Assembly: GCF_017654505.1 (NCBI RefSeq) | Contig: NC_054535.1 | Location: forward strand, 50,824,348-50,888,347 | Direction: 5' to 3' | From: Polyodon spathula | Taxonomy: Eukaryota > Chordata > Actinopteri > Acipenseriformes > Polyodontidae | DNA length: 64,000 nt | Shown here: positions 35,793 to 46,749 of the stretch, in pieces | Position numbering within the stretch: position 1 is the first letter of the stretch | How the letters are laid out: each line of letters begins with the position of its first letter | Notes under the pieces: generated by a model | Databases searched by the model: none | The model's input: the letters and a program-made list of their open reading frames with translations, nothing else | What the model was told of the DNA's origin: nothing | Translations under genes and position numbers: made by a program

Positions 35793-36139
35793 TTGAACGT
35801 GACAACAAGGACAAACAGGGGGAAGAGCCTGGACACACCAGCCTCACAAGAGACCAGCCAGCAAGGTACAGATGACAGGCAGAGAGAGACAACAAACATC
35901 ACAAACACAGAAGAAACAGCAGAAACAAAGAGCCAGATAGAGAAAGAAGGAGACACAGCAACACCCCACTCGACACACAGACAGACAGCGGGGCATCAAC
36001 ACTGACACCATCATCCTGATTAACTCTAACTTACCTGGATTAAAAACGCCTGTTTCCAGGTAAACACATCACCAAAATCAGGCCCAACGACAGAATGCGG
36101 TCTGAGGATGATGTCATTCATACGGGGACCAATGACCTG
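35793..36139 (+). pseudogene. Linker and SGNH motif region of LINE ORF1-like protein, copy C
   Basis: 35793-36005 is a Thr/Gln/Glu-rich linker (ETTNITNTEETAETKSQIEK). After a frame change come TIILINSN near 36009, ITKIRPNDRM near 36070 and VIHTGTNDLG at 36115-36139. The last is an intact block-III GxND motif of SGNH hydrolases. The domain is cut after this motif by other repeat DNA. Confidence 0.55.
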
Positions 36140-36424
36140 GGTTCATTAACTACGACAGGACAGCTAAGCCGGTTTAACAAAGTTTCAGTCTTGTAGAACA
36201 CTTCTTGCTTACTTCCAGCGTTTGTACGCTTAAATCACTCCCACTTCACCTTTCCCCCAGGGACCACACAGCGCAGGTTTTATGCCAGCAATTACTAACA
36301 ATCACTTAATTCAATCCAACACAAAGGCATCTGGGAAATGTAGTTTTTCAGTGGGAAACCCATTATACTACAATGTTTTTAACTCGTACCGAGGAACTTA
36401 GCTGTTGTCAACCTCAGACTGACA
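36140..36424 (-). repeat. Inverted fragment related to the Gypsy LTR at 37239
   Basis: The reverse complement begins TGTCAGTCTGAGGTTGACA at 36424 and contains AAAACTACATTTCCCAGA near 36340. The LTR at 37239 begins TGTCAGTCTGAGGCTGACA and has GAAACTACATTTCCCAGA near 37330. It interrupts copy C of the LINE-like repeat. Its other boundary is not certain. Confidence 0.55.
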
Positions 36425-36427
36425 TAT

Positions 36428-36600
36428 TTATCTGATATTATTGTTCCAGTATCTATATAGCGAACCTCGGTTAAAACAGGCAGGCGCATCACAAAGGGCG
36501 AGGCAATCCACACACAGAGGGCAGACGTGAACCAGGGACCTCTCGCACTACAGCACAGCGCCGATACCGCTGTACAAAGGAGCCGGCTTAAGCCCTGTAA
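36428..36600 (-). repeat. tRNA-derived SINE with recognisable A and B boxes
   Basis: On the minus strand the head reads GCTCCTTTGTACAGCGGTAT, with an A-box-like TTGTACAGCGGTATCGG (36561-36577). A B box GGTCCCTGGTTCAC (36527-36540) follows, at a spacing typical of pol III internal promoters. The body continues toward 36428. The tRNA of origin is not assigned. Confidence 0.7.
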
Positions 36601-37238
36601 CGCGGTAGGTACCGTATCGCCATTGGCGAGTCAAAAAAAAAAAGGATTGGACTTCAACATCAGCGGTCCATGCCAGTTTTTCTCTACTCAAGTAGTCAGT
36701 GCATCCGTAAATCCAGGTGTACACTGTGTTTGCCTTCGAGATCTTTAGTTTGTGCTATTTACAAAACCAAAATAATTCTTAAAACAGTGTTGTCACTGTC
36801 CCTATGGACATGAGTGCCAGAAATGGCTTTCATTTTTGCCCCTGATGCAGGGGCGGTGCCTCGCTTGGGCCTGAGGGGCCTGGGCCCACCTATTTTGCTC
36901 ATGGGCTCACCCAGTTATGGAGCGATTGACAATTTAAAACATTTTATACCAAACCGTATCAGAATGTAATCCGCTGCAGCAAGTCTAGCTCATCCTCGTG
37001 GTTCAAAAATATATATCCGTCCCACCCACCCCAGTACCGTTGTCATGGTGTGGACGGGTGAGATATGAGATCTTATGTCTTCGATACTATAGTATCGAAA
37101 TTACAGCACGTCGGCAGCATACATACAGGAACTTTTCTTTCATTACAAGGCACGCAAGCAACCACCTTGTGCAGCTGCTGTTGAGTTATTTTTTACATTT
37201 ACAATTAGCTAGTGTGGGGCAGTGAGAGCTAATAAGTA
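36601..37238. other. No gene seen
   Basis: Contains GC-richer, probably repetitive sequence (for example GGGCCTGAGGGGCCTGGGCCC near 36869-36889) but no coding similarity. Confidence 0.5.
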
Positions 37239-37820
37239 TGTCAGTCTGAGGCTGACAAGATCTATGTTCCCCTGTTAAGGTGAAAAACTTGTAGTTCCTT
37301 ATAGGCGTCATGGCCAAAGTGGCTGGGGAAACTACATTTCCCAGAAGCCTTTAGGGCTGGTGGTAATTAGCCAAAAAAGGAAAACACACCTGTCTAATTG
37401 GGTAGATAGGGTGTTAATTGATTGAGTGTTTGCAATTATCTGTCCTATATAAACTGTCCTTTTGTTCTTAGGGATGAAAAGGGATGTGGCAGGAGTGTTG
37501 AATGTGGAGACTGTAAGTACGGAGGGATTAAATTAATAAACTGGATTTGAATGTGATTGTATGTAAAAAATAATATGCTATCTTGTAACAACTGTAAGTC
37601 GCCCTGGATAGGGGCATCTGCTAAGAAATATAATACAGAACGTTTAGCCAACTTTGCAGTAAACCGTAGCTATATTTGTGTCTTACGCATTAGCTATGTC
37701 TCGACACATTTTGTAAAAAGAAAACAAACCGATGAATAAAAGTGCGCCAAGGCGCTGAACGATAACTCTGTCTGTGGGTGTTTGCTGTCTCTGCTGCTAG
37801 TCAGTCTTGGCTACCCCACA
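37239..37820 (+). mobile_element. 5' LTR of a Ty3/Gypsy element
   Basis: The LTR begins TGTCAGTCTGAGGC and ends GGCTACCCCACA. It has CCTATATAAACTG (TATA box) near 37445 and GATGAATAAAAGTG (polyadenylation signal) near 37733, in the right order. A SINE-like tail (GTAAGTCGCCCTGGATAGGG) is embedded at about 37590-37640. Directly after it, TGGTCTTAGACGCGAG from 37823 could be the primer-binding site. A 3' LTR was not found after the truncated pol at 40369. Confidence 0.75.
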
Positions 37821-37873
37821 TATGGTCTTAGACGCGAGATTCTTAGCACTTATAAAAAAAAAACACATTCATT

Positions 37874-39388
37874 ATGGAAGATGTTCTCAGAGCCTTGTTG
37901 CAAGCCATGGCTACTTAACAAGAAGCAAACCAGCGTCAAAGAGAGCAGACAGAGGCACAACAAGAAACTAACCGGCTGCAAAGGGAGCAAGCAGACACAC
38001 AGCAGGAGACAACTTGGCTTCTGTTGACCCAGATCGCACGAGGGCAAATCGAAAGGCAGGAACTGGCGAATCGGCTTGCCACGGTGGAAAAAAACGCACC
38101 GGTCGGGAGGCCCATGATGAGGCCAAGCCACGTTCTGCAAAAGATGACAACTGGTGACGATGTAGAGGCTTACCTGCTTGCTTTTGAACGAGCTGCTGCT
38201 CAAGAGTCCTGGCCCAGGGGACAGTGGGCCGGGATAGTAGCACCGTTCCTGATCGGGGATGCCCAGAAGGTGTATCATGATCTGGAGGCAACAGCAGCAG
38301 AGAACTACGACAGCTTGAAAGCAGAGATCCTGGCCCGAGCTGGCGTAACCCCAGTAGTTCGTGCACAACGCTTTCACAACTGGAAGTTTCAGGAGAAACT
38401 TGCCCCAAGGTCTCAAATGTTTAACCTCATACATCTGGCTAGGAGGTGGCTAAACCCAGAGGGCAACACGGTGACCAGAGTTGTGGAGATTCTGGTTATG
38501 GATCGTTGTTTGAGCGCCATGCCTGCCTCTCTCAGGAGATATATTGGTCAAGGGGACCCAGGCACAGTGGATGAGTTTGTAGCCTTAGTTGAGCATCTCC
38601 TGGCTGCAGTAGAACTGTCTTGGTTACCCAACGAGACCCTGTCCAGGAGCGCTGAGCGATCCGCTACCCTGAAGGACTGGTCTGGCAATGGAACCGGTAA
38701 GAGTGAAATAGGGAAAAGGGCCTCTGAAGAGCAGCCACAGGCTATGAAGGGACTGGGGAGTAACAGACATATAAATGTAGAGCGGTATAAAAATTTTAAA
38801 TGCTTCCGTTGCCAAGAGTATGGGTATATAAGTGTGCATGGCCCAAATGAACACGAGCCCATGCAGTGTAATGTGGGTCTCACTGAGTATGATTGTGGGG
38901 TCATAAATGTGGTGAACATGGCAATAGGAGTACATAAGTTTCTAATGCCTTTAAAAATTAACGGGAAGGAAGCTCTGGCACTTGTAGATTCAGGTAGTGC
39001 AATTACTTTGGTCTCCACGAATTTTGTGGAATCAAACCAATTGGACTATAATCGTAAAACTGGAATTACTTGCGTGCATGGGGATGTAAATTTTTATGCA
39101 ACCAGTATGGTTAACCTTGACTGTCAAGATTCAAAGTGCAAAATGAGAGTTGGGGTTGTGCCTAAGTTGCTGCACGCAGTAATTCTAGGAAGAGATTATC
39201 CAGGGTTTGATGCACTGGTTAAAGTTGAAGGGGAAATAGCTCCCCCTGTCGGATATTTAGTGTCTGGCAAAATTGGCCCAGAAGAGTGCCTTGAACAGAT
39301 CTTTCCGTTTCCAGACCCGACGTTGTTTGTAAAACCCCAAAGAATTCGAAAAACAAGAAGGGTTAAAAGAGAAGAAAGAAATAATTGA
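37874..39388 (+). pseudogene. Gypsy gag (SCAN-like) and protease
   Basis: The ATG at 37874 (MEDVLRALLQAMAT) is followed by an in-frame TAA at 37916-37918; beyond it the frame is open to 39388. A Gln/Glu-rich coil leads to a SCAN-like capsid (from DDVEAYLLAFERAAA to VDEFVALVEHLLAA, roughly 38150-38610). A mutated zinc knuckle follows (CFRCQEYGYISVHG near 38800, with the expected His and last Cys replaced). An aspartic protease comes next, with ALALVDSGSAITLVS near 38965. SCAN domains of vertebrate transcription factors are thought to come from the gag of Gmr1-like Gypsy elements, and this protein fits that group. The frame ends after a basic stretch (RIRKTRRVKREERNN) where the integrase start should follow. 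Confidence 0.85.
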
Positions 39389-39490
39389 GGTTGTGGGTCC
39401 TGGAAACTATAAAGTGCGCCAGCCAGACCGCAGGAGAAAAGAGCAGATCTACCACATTAATTTGTTAAAGCCGTGGAAAGATTGTGAAAC
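39387..39490 (+). pseudogene. Gypsy integrase C-terminal remnant placed before RT
   Basis: The frame encodes EVVGPGNYKVRQPDRRRKEQ and IYHINLLKPWKD, the GPY/F-type C-terminus of a Gypsy integrase. It overlaps the end of the protease frame and precedes the RT frame by a few bases. The rest of the integrase is deleted. The order protease, integrase end, RT is that of Gmr1-like elements and the reverse of ordinary Gypsy. Confidence 0.75.
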
Positions 39491-39496
39491 CATCTT

Positions 39497-40369
39497 AATG
39501 AGGTATCTAAATTTGACGCTTACCCAATGCCCCGGGTTGATGAGTTGATTGAGAAATTGGGCAAAGCCAAATTCTTGTCTACGCTGGACCTTACCAAAGG
39601 TTACTGGCAGATCCCGTTAACAGCTCAGGCTAAGGAAAAGACAGCTTTTATGACCCCGGAAGATCTATTTCAATACACGGTCATGCCCTTCGGATTACAC
39701 GGTGCCCATGCGACATTTCAGAGGCTTATAGATAAAGTCTTGAGGCCTCATAATCAGTATGCCTTGGCATATCTGGATGATATCGTGGTGCATAGTGAGG
39801 ACTGGGAGACTCACTTAGCTAAGGTGGAAAACATCTTAGACAGCTCACGTCAGGCAGGGTTTACAGCTAACCCCGAAAAGTGCCATCTGGGTTTAACAGC
39901 GGCAAAATACTTGGGCTACTTTATCGGGGGTGGGTTAATTAGGCCACAAGTGAGCAAAGTGGAAGCCATAAAAAACTGGCCGAGGCCCATAAATAAGAAG
40001 CAGGTTCGGGCCTTCCTGGGTATCGTAGGATATTATAGGAGGTTTATTCCGGACTTTGCTATAATTGTGGCACCATTAACCGAAATGACTAAGAGTAAAA
40101 CTCCAAATATGGTTAAGTGGACAGGAGAGGATGAAAAAGCCTTTAACCAGTTGGGAAACATATTGTGTAGTGGCCCAGTGTTAATAGTCCCTGATTTTAA
40201 AAAGCCATTTGTGGTGCAGACGGATGCCTTTGATTTGGGTCTAGGGGCAGTGTTGTCACAAATGATAAATGGTGAGGAACATCCGGTCATCTACCTAAGT
40301 AGCAAATTGTTAAAGAAAACAAACCGACGAATCAACAAATGCCCCAGTAATGTAAGTACCTACATTTAA
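39497..40369 (+). pseudogene. Gypsy reverse transcriptase and partial RNase H
   Basis: From NEVSKFDAYPMPRVDEL the frame is open to 40369. Motif A is STLDLTKGYWQIPL, motif B lies in VMPFGLHGAHATFQRL, and the catalytic YLDDIVV is near 39770. Then come the thumb and connection (RAFLGIVGYYRRFIPDF) and the start of RNase H (FVVQTDAFDLGLGAVLSQ). The N-terminal fingers of RT are missing because of the deletion upstream. The C-terminus is cut after YLSSKLLKKT and replaced by unrelated residues, so RNase H is incomplete. Confidence 0.9.
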
Positions 40370-42109
40370 TTTTATCAATTCAGTTGACTGATGCAGCTGA
40401 GATGTACTGTATGTTATGCTCAGCTCATGCCTACATTGCTGTTTTGTTTTTGTTCCCATATAACTGACACTTTACTAAAGGGAAGTATTAACATTCACTT
40501 TTAGTCACTGTATGAGAGCTTTTTAAATTTAAGCTCACTTGGGGAAGTCGAATACACGCTTGAGTAACAACTAAGTAAAACAATTCAATTAATTTAGCAA
40601 CAGTTCGCACAATTCATTCTCACTTTACTGAATATATTGCAGTTTAGAGAGGTGAGTTACAAAACCTGACTTTCCTTAAAGTGACCCAAGATTCTGGGGC
40701 CTGTTGGCATAACTGTATTCTCAGATCAGGTGACACAAGTTGAAACATCATGAAAGAAAATAGTAACTCATGGCAAAGATGCACCTTTCCTTTCTTGTAA
40801 AGATAGAATAAATGGTTTTGTATTTTGATGTTTCTGTTGTGGGGGTTGGGGGTTAGTGGTAAATTGTGTACGTTTCAAATTGAAATCTTATTCATATATT
40901 TCCATTTGGTAATAAAAAAATGCTATTAACTAAAAGGTTCAAAACTATAGATTGTGCACGTCCATTGTTAGTAGCAGCCAGTCTGTTTTTCATTCAACAG
41001 TTTTCTGCAGTTTTGTTTACAATTTTTGTATTTTCGGTATTCGGGTCGGTATTCGGCTGAATCTTTTGAGATGGATTCGGTATTTGGACCAATCTCAAAA
41101 ACTTGGATTCAGTGCATCCCTACTTTAAATAGAGTGGTGCTCAAATATTCACTTTGAAAAATAGGTTAGACTTATGGTAAACATATTTACTTGATACATT
41201 TTATTTAGAAATGAGGTTCCCAATTCTGTAAATTAAACTATGTCAAAAACGACTGCTCCCACTGGATAAAATTGTAGCTTGGTCTCCTTTAAACTCCCCC
41301 CAACCCTCCCCGCTGCGGATCCAATGGTACAGGCTCCACTGATATTGTAATACTGACAGCAAATGTTGATGTACAGTATTTATTTAACTGTCACATAACT
41401 TTAAACTGCATGGATCATCGGGTAAGAAGAAAACAATACACTTTGTCTCATTGTGGAACAGGAACCAAAAAAGCAGAAGACTATTGCCTTAGTAAAGCAC
41501 CCTGTAGACTTTGTTTCTAAGGCAATATGGAGAAGTGAGATACTACACACACTCAACCGAGTTGTATGTTAAGAATACAAATAGCAATGGAATTAAGTAC
41601 TCTCCTAGGTGTAATACTTCTAGTCAAAAGAGCTCCCTTAATCTTATGTAATGTTAATGGCAATGTACATGCTGATGAAAACACAATGTAAATGTAGTTG
41701 GTAACATAATGTAGAGTGGTATTTATGAAAGCATGCTGTTTTGTTTAGAAACAAAAAAAGGTAAACAGCACATTACATGAAGTGTAAACAATTTAAATAT
41801 TTTGGTATTTAATAGATAGTAGATAATATTTGCATTATTCATTAAATAGAATTAATATTATATGGAACACAATGAAAACTCTAAACAACCATATCAACCA
41901 CAGAAAGGTTCATAGTCAAACTTAAAATACTATATGCTCATTTTATATTATGAAACATTTTTATATTCGCTAAATGACAGATAGATAGATAGATATCTGA
42001 GAGTACTGCACTATTACATAGAAATGGTCAAGGAAACTTGTTAGGTTTTCAACAGATAACTGTAATGCAGGTAATAGTAAAGAAAATTTAAATTACCTTA
42101 ACACCCCCT
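40370..42109. other. No gene; hAT-like terminal sequence near 41030-41125
   Basis: AT-rich. The stretch 41030-41125 has repeated TTCGGTATT words and ends in AGTGCATCCCTAC, which resembles the terminus of hAT elements. A short (GATA)n tract is at 41979-41996. No coding sequence is seen. Confidence 0.45.
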
Positions 42110-42232
42110 TGAACTTTTTTTACATTTTGTATGTCAGTGCCTCAGAGTTTCATGCATTTAAATGAGGATTTTATCCCACTTATCTACACACCATACTCAA
42201 CACTGTTAAGGGGGAAAAAAGTTTTTATTGAG

Positions 42233-42310
<78 letters not shown>

Positions 42311-42562
42311 TACAAAACTCTAAGCTCATAGTTGGATAAGTCTCCACCCCCCTCAGTTAATGCTTGGTGGAAGCACCTTTGACAGCAATTACAGCTGTGA
42401 GTCTGTTGGGATAGGTCTCTACTAACTTTGCACACCTAGATTTGGCAATATTTGACCATTCTTCTTTACAAAACTGTTCAAGCTCTGTCAAGTTCCTTGG
42501 GGAGCATTGATGGACAGCAATCCTAAAGTCATGCCGCAAATTTTCGATTGGACTTAGGTCAA
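42110..42562 (-). pseudogene. Tc1 transposase C-terminus with TIR side, microsatellite inside
   Basis: The minus strand encodes LSPIENLRHDFRIAVHQC, then NLTELEQFCKEEWSN and NRLTAVIAVKGASTKH with stop. This is the last part of a Tc1 transposase, including the third acidic residue in PIENL. The remainder of the gene is absent beyond 42562. Downstream, a (TA)n tract (42235-42304) interrupts the region that leads to the element end. Confidence 0.85.
42235..42304. repeat. (TA)n microsatellite
   Basis: Pure TA dinucleotides over about 70 bp, inside the non-coding end of a Tc1 fragment. Confidence 0.95.
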
Positions 42563-43467
42563 GGCTCAATTGTTCTCATTTCAACAAACAAGAGAATGTT
42601 AACTTACAGACCGCCAATAAATGTGTATTACTTATTGTTTCATTGAAATATGCATAATACTGTAGACATTTTTTTCAATGTACTTTTACTTTTAACCTGT
42701 TACACACACTATAGTTAGTATTAACGTTAGATCCCTTATTATTGAGTGAAGTAAAGTGCTCAAAGAAAATGTTTAAATGTATAAACCAGACAATTTAATC
42801 TTCAATCACTTAAAATACATATCGATTACATATGTTCCCTTGTCAACTGGACTTCAATTGCTTAACTTAAAAAAGATCTGTTCTCCTTTTTGGAAAATAT
42901 GCATACGCTGTTGTAAAAGGCTTCTGATTGCTGACGTGGTTGTAACTGGAAAATTAAATTTCATAACATGTATATTTGTTTCTACTTTTAGTATAAACCG
43001 TAAAGGATAAGCTAGATTTATTTTCAAATTTTATTTAAGTTTCTTAAACAAGGTTTTTTAATAGTTTATACTTTTAATACATCTATAACTTATGTTGCTT
43101 TTTTAAAAATAATAGTATCAGATGAAAATAAAAACACAAATTCAAAAATTCTATTTGGGTTTTGTTTTCACTATAAAGCAGACTTTTGACTATGTTGCCT
43201 CTCTTATACTGAAAATATACATAACTTTTTGATTAAGATGACCAGTTTGCAGTTTGTGATACATTTTAAAACAAATGTTAATATGAAATAATGCTAAATA
43301 CATTGTCTCTTTGAACCGTTACAATTTACTATACACACATAAAAAGTTCACAAAGTAATTTACATTTGTTCATTGTGTTTTTTTATGTGCTATTTGTAGT
43401 TCCAGGTTATTCATTCCTATCCTTATCGTGGCTCAGATGAGTATTTGTACACTTATATATACAAATA

Positions 43468-43469
<2 letters not shown>

Positions 43470-43542
<73 letters not shown>
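43470..43542. repeat. (TA)n microsatellite
   Basis: Pure TA dinucleotides over about 72 bp. Confidence 0.95.
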
Positions 43543-43546
<4 letters not shown>

Positions 43547-44710
43547 CAGCTGATGGTAATACAGCTCACCAGCAGTTGCTGGAATTTTGTTTCAGTTTAC
43601 AAAGCTTTATTTATTTTATTTTACCAGACAACAAAGACAACCACATGTTGTTAGATGATTGTAAATAATGATAGTGAAAACAATGTGCTGTTAAAACAGT
43701 ACAAGCAAACTGCCCACTTTCAAGTTATCCTCACTTGGCGTGTGACACCCACTTTTCGATTGAAAGATTGTACCTTTTTTTTTTTCACTTTATTAACTAT
43801 TTTCTATCAAAAGCTGTAGTAGAGATTATTACCCTCTTCAAAAGCTGTAGTATGAGATTATACAAATTACTGGCATTCTGACCTTGGAAGCTCTGCAGCA
43901 GTTCAATCCAGAACTATGCAGAACACTGTTTGCATTTGCAGTTTTGTATGTTTTTGAAACAGTGATATAAATGTAAAATACAGACTAGTTTATAAAGATA
44001 GTATGTAGGTATGTATTGTTTGTTTGGAAGGGTCGTTGCCGTTCCAGCAGTTCACATTGCAAAAAGCCATGAAAAAGTAGGGCGAGTTTATCTTTTGGCA
44101 CCAAATAGTTTGAATTTTTTTTTCTGTTTTATATATACAGTGTGGCAAGATCTGTTTGACTCCGCCTTTTTGAAATTCTGTCATCCCACATTGAGAGAGC
44201 TGCTTTCGTGTGTGGATACGCAATAAGCAGTACATTCAAGGAGTACTCTGCAATATTGGAAGACGAAAAATTAAACATTTTCTATTATCTCCGAGACGTG
44301 GCTCTCACCTAAACAGTGATCAGGGGAAAACTAGGCCTCTAGCAATCGTGTGCTAAGCTGACTGAAGAGTGAATTTAATACATTTCAGTACTTGATGTGA
44401 AGTTCTGGGGTTGTCTGGATGAAGAGTAACGCGTCCAAATTTATACAATTACAGTGACGATATGCAATGAAGTACTGTATACCATATTTTCTTTTACCAC
44501 GCCGTCAAAACAACCTGAGTGAGGACGTAGTTTCGGTGGAAACTAAAAAATAACTGGAATCTTAAAGGAATATAAAAAAGAGAAGATTTAATTCAAGTCA
44601 CAACTGAAAACAACAAACCAAGTGAGTATGACATTGTTTTAATTTGTCAACTTGTTTAGGGTAAACAACATTTGCCTGTTTTTTCTGCGTGACGTGTTTG
44701 TAATGTAATT

Positions 44711-44750
<40 letters not shown>

Positions 44751-46271
44751 TTGTGTAAATGTAAAACCTGAAGCTCACACTATTGCAAACTTGTATTAAC
44801 TCTAAAATGCGTAAATGAAACAGCAGCAAACTGCGTTTCCCGAGAGCCAAGGAAGGAAGATGTCCAAGGAAGGAAGATGTTGCGGTGGGCCCGTCGCTCC
44901 CCTGTGACAGATTTCTTTAGTTTACATGATAAAAGTATTTTCAAGAGTCGAATGAAGTCGGTCTTAAAACCAGGAAAAAACATTCGTTTAACAAGGCAGT
45001 TATTTGTGGTTCTCAACGTAGATTGGAAAAGTGTAGAGTGGTTTCGTTTTCTTTAAAATCACTACATCCCCATTTTCGAGGCCTAATTAACACAACCACG
45101 TCAGATAAGTCAGAACTGCACAGAGGCTACATTGTATTTATATTTTGAGGGATCTCTTTTACTTGAGTAGGACCACATACGTTAATTATACGACCCGATA
45201 GGAAAATAGTGTTGATCTTGCAGGGGATGTGAGGTCCTATACAAACAAGTGAAGCTGGTATTATGTGTCTCGCTGTGTACGAGAATGAGACGGACACCAG
45301 GGTAGGTTGAACTGTACAGTTTACTGAGAGTACGTTACAAATGCATATATGTTGTTGTTGGTTCGGTATCAGTTTGTAGAATGAACCCTGTGGGCAGTGT
45401 TGCCAACTTTTCAGATCTGAAAGTCGCTATAATAAAGCAAAAGCCCATAACAGTCATAGTACATTTACACATCACACGTGTCACAAATATTAAATATTTG
45501 GAATACTAGAATATTCCAAATGCTGGCGGAATTCTCTTATTCCTTTCATATTCTGCGTTTACATGGTAAACAGAATATTGCTTTTATACAATTAACACAC
45601 GCGTACCTTGCTTGCCACTGCAAACCAAGAGTGCTGATTGTAGTAGAATAGTTCATTGAAAATAGCTGGTGGTGTGGACGTATATTTCTGTTTGTTTTAG
45701 TTTTTTTTTGTTTCAGATATGGAATGTAGTAATATTTTGAGAATTCAGTGCAATGTGCTCACGCAGACATGCACGCTTATGTCTTTATTAATATAACAAG
45801 GCGACAGATTGAAGATGAGTTGCCCCTGTTTAGCCAAGCACCAGCGCCTACAGTAAACAAATGTACAGTAGAATAACCATAGTAAACAAATAAATAAAGC
45901 AAATACTGTGTTTGTGTGTATAAATTGTCATCACATGCACAGTTACTTTTTCAAAGAGCATTTGATTGAATTTTTGTTGAGCTGCAATTGTATATAAATA
46001 TATGCGGTTTTTAAATTTAGATGTTTATTTGCAGATTTAGCATGTATTTATTAGTTTTTTTCTTTTGTACTCAAATTGTAAGAACATTTATTCTGTATCT
46101 GTACAGCGCCACGCTACCTACTGGTGAGTGGCAATTTGCAAATAGCTAATATACTATAATGTGATGACATACTGATAGAATAATTTTCCTTCAGTTTAGT
46201 TAGTCAGCAGGTCAAGGCAACTTTCTTCTTCAAACCCGATGTCCACCGTGCTGATGCGATAGTGCACCCTG
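43543..46271. other. No gene recognised; possible non-coding exon end near 44621
   Basis: Contains a long T-run (44714-44747) and a 17-bp tandem duplication CCAAGGAAGGAAGATGT near 44849-44882. A good donor-like GTGAGTATG at 44622 ends a stretch without long A/T runs. The interval 45480-45600 has GGAATA/TATTCC words and TTTACATGG shared with 11870-12010 and 52950-53220. No coding exon was found. Confidence 0.4.
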
Positions 46272-46450
46272 TGAGATAGTTCCCTTTCAATGGAATGACA
46301 ACCATTACCGAATGGGGAAAGAGCCCTCCCTCACCGTCAATCACTGAGCATATATAAAAAAGCTGCCCTATCAGGGCCCTGCTGTGAGGGGGAAGTCCCT
46401 CCCATCTCCTGTTGAAGAGGGATGTCCTCATAGTAACATATCACCATTTT
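46272..46450 (+). repeat. DIRS left inverted terminal repeat
   Basis: Starts near GATAGTTCCCTTTCAATGG. It pairs with the right repeat (51981-52171) over about 170 bp with moderate divergence. The outer 40 bp (46280-46320) are also complementary to 51848-51888. Confidence 0.9.
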
Positions 46451-46749
46451 CTCTCTAACTTCACTGAGACAGGTCACAGACTGATTCATGCTTTCTTTGT
46501 CCGAATTTGGCTGATTTGTTGGTTTAATACTGTCAAATTTAATTTATCCACGGTAGAATCACACTTTCGATCGTTTTTGAGAGTGCTTCTACCGAATTCT
46601 CGCGTCAGTTTACTGACTAGAGCGGGTTTCGACTCCTCGTTGAGATTGGTAAGCGGTCTTTGCTTTCTTTCACTGCACGAGGCCTTGTGTAGTTTGCCAT
46701 ACCGTGTTGACAGCTGTTCTGGTGCTGTAAGGAGACCCTGCGGGCTCGC

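Larger units (their letters stand above)
33310..36139 (+). mobile_element. LINE-like repeat, copy C (longer copy of the cysteine-rich-ORF element)
   Basis: This copy extends further 5' than copy A. Modules: an ORF1-like domain with FTANIYHNGTVMI near 33355-33390 (interrupted by TAG at 33391), a predicted coiled coil (33560-33750), the cysteine-rich ORF (33975-34505), a non-coding middle, a Thr/Gln-rich linker (35793-36005) and the SGNH motif region (36020-36139). Homology to copy A ends at GACCTGGGTTC near 36139, where an inverted LTR-like sequence begins. It has an extra segment of about 130 bp near 34877-35010 that copy A lacks. The absence of reverse transcriptase leaves the element class open. 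Confidence 0.65.

Noticed and set aside
38024..39388. Domesticated SCAN/PNMA-type host gene from the 454-codon ORF
   Set aside because: The frame has a premature stop near its start, a mutated zinc knuckle, a protease, and adjoining LTR and RT remains. It is a truncated retrotransposon.
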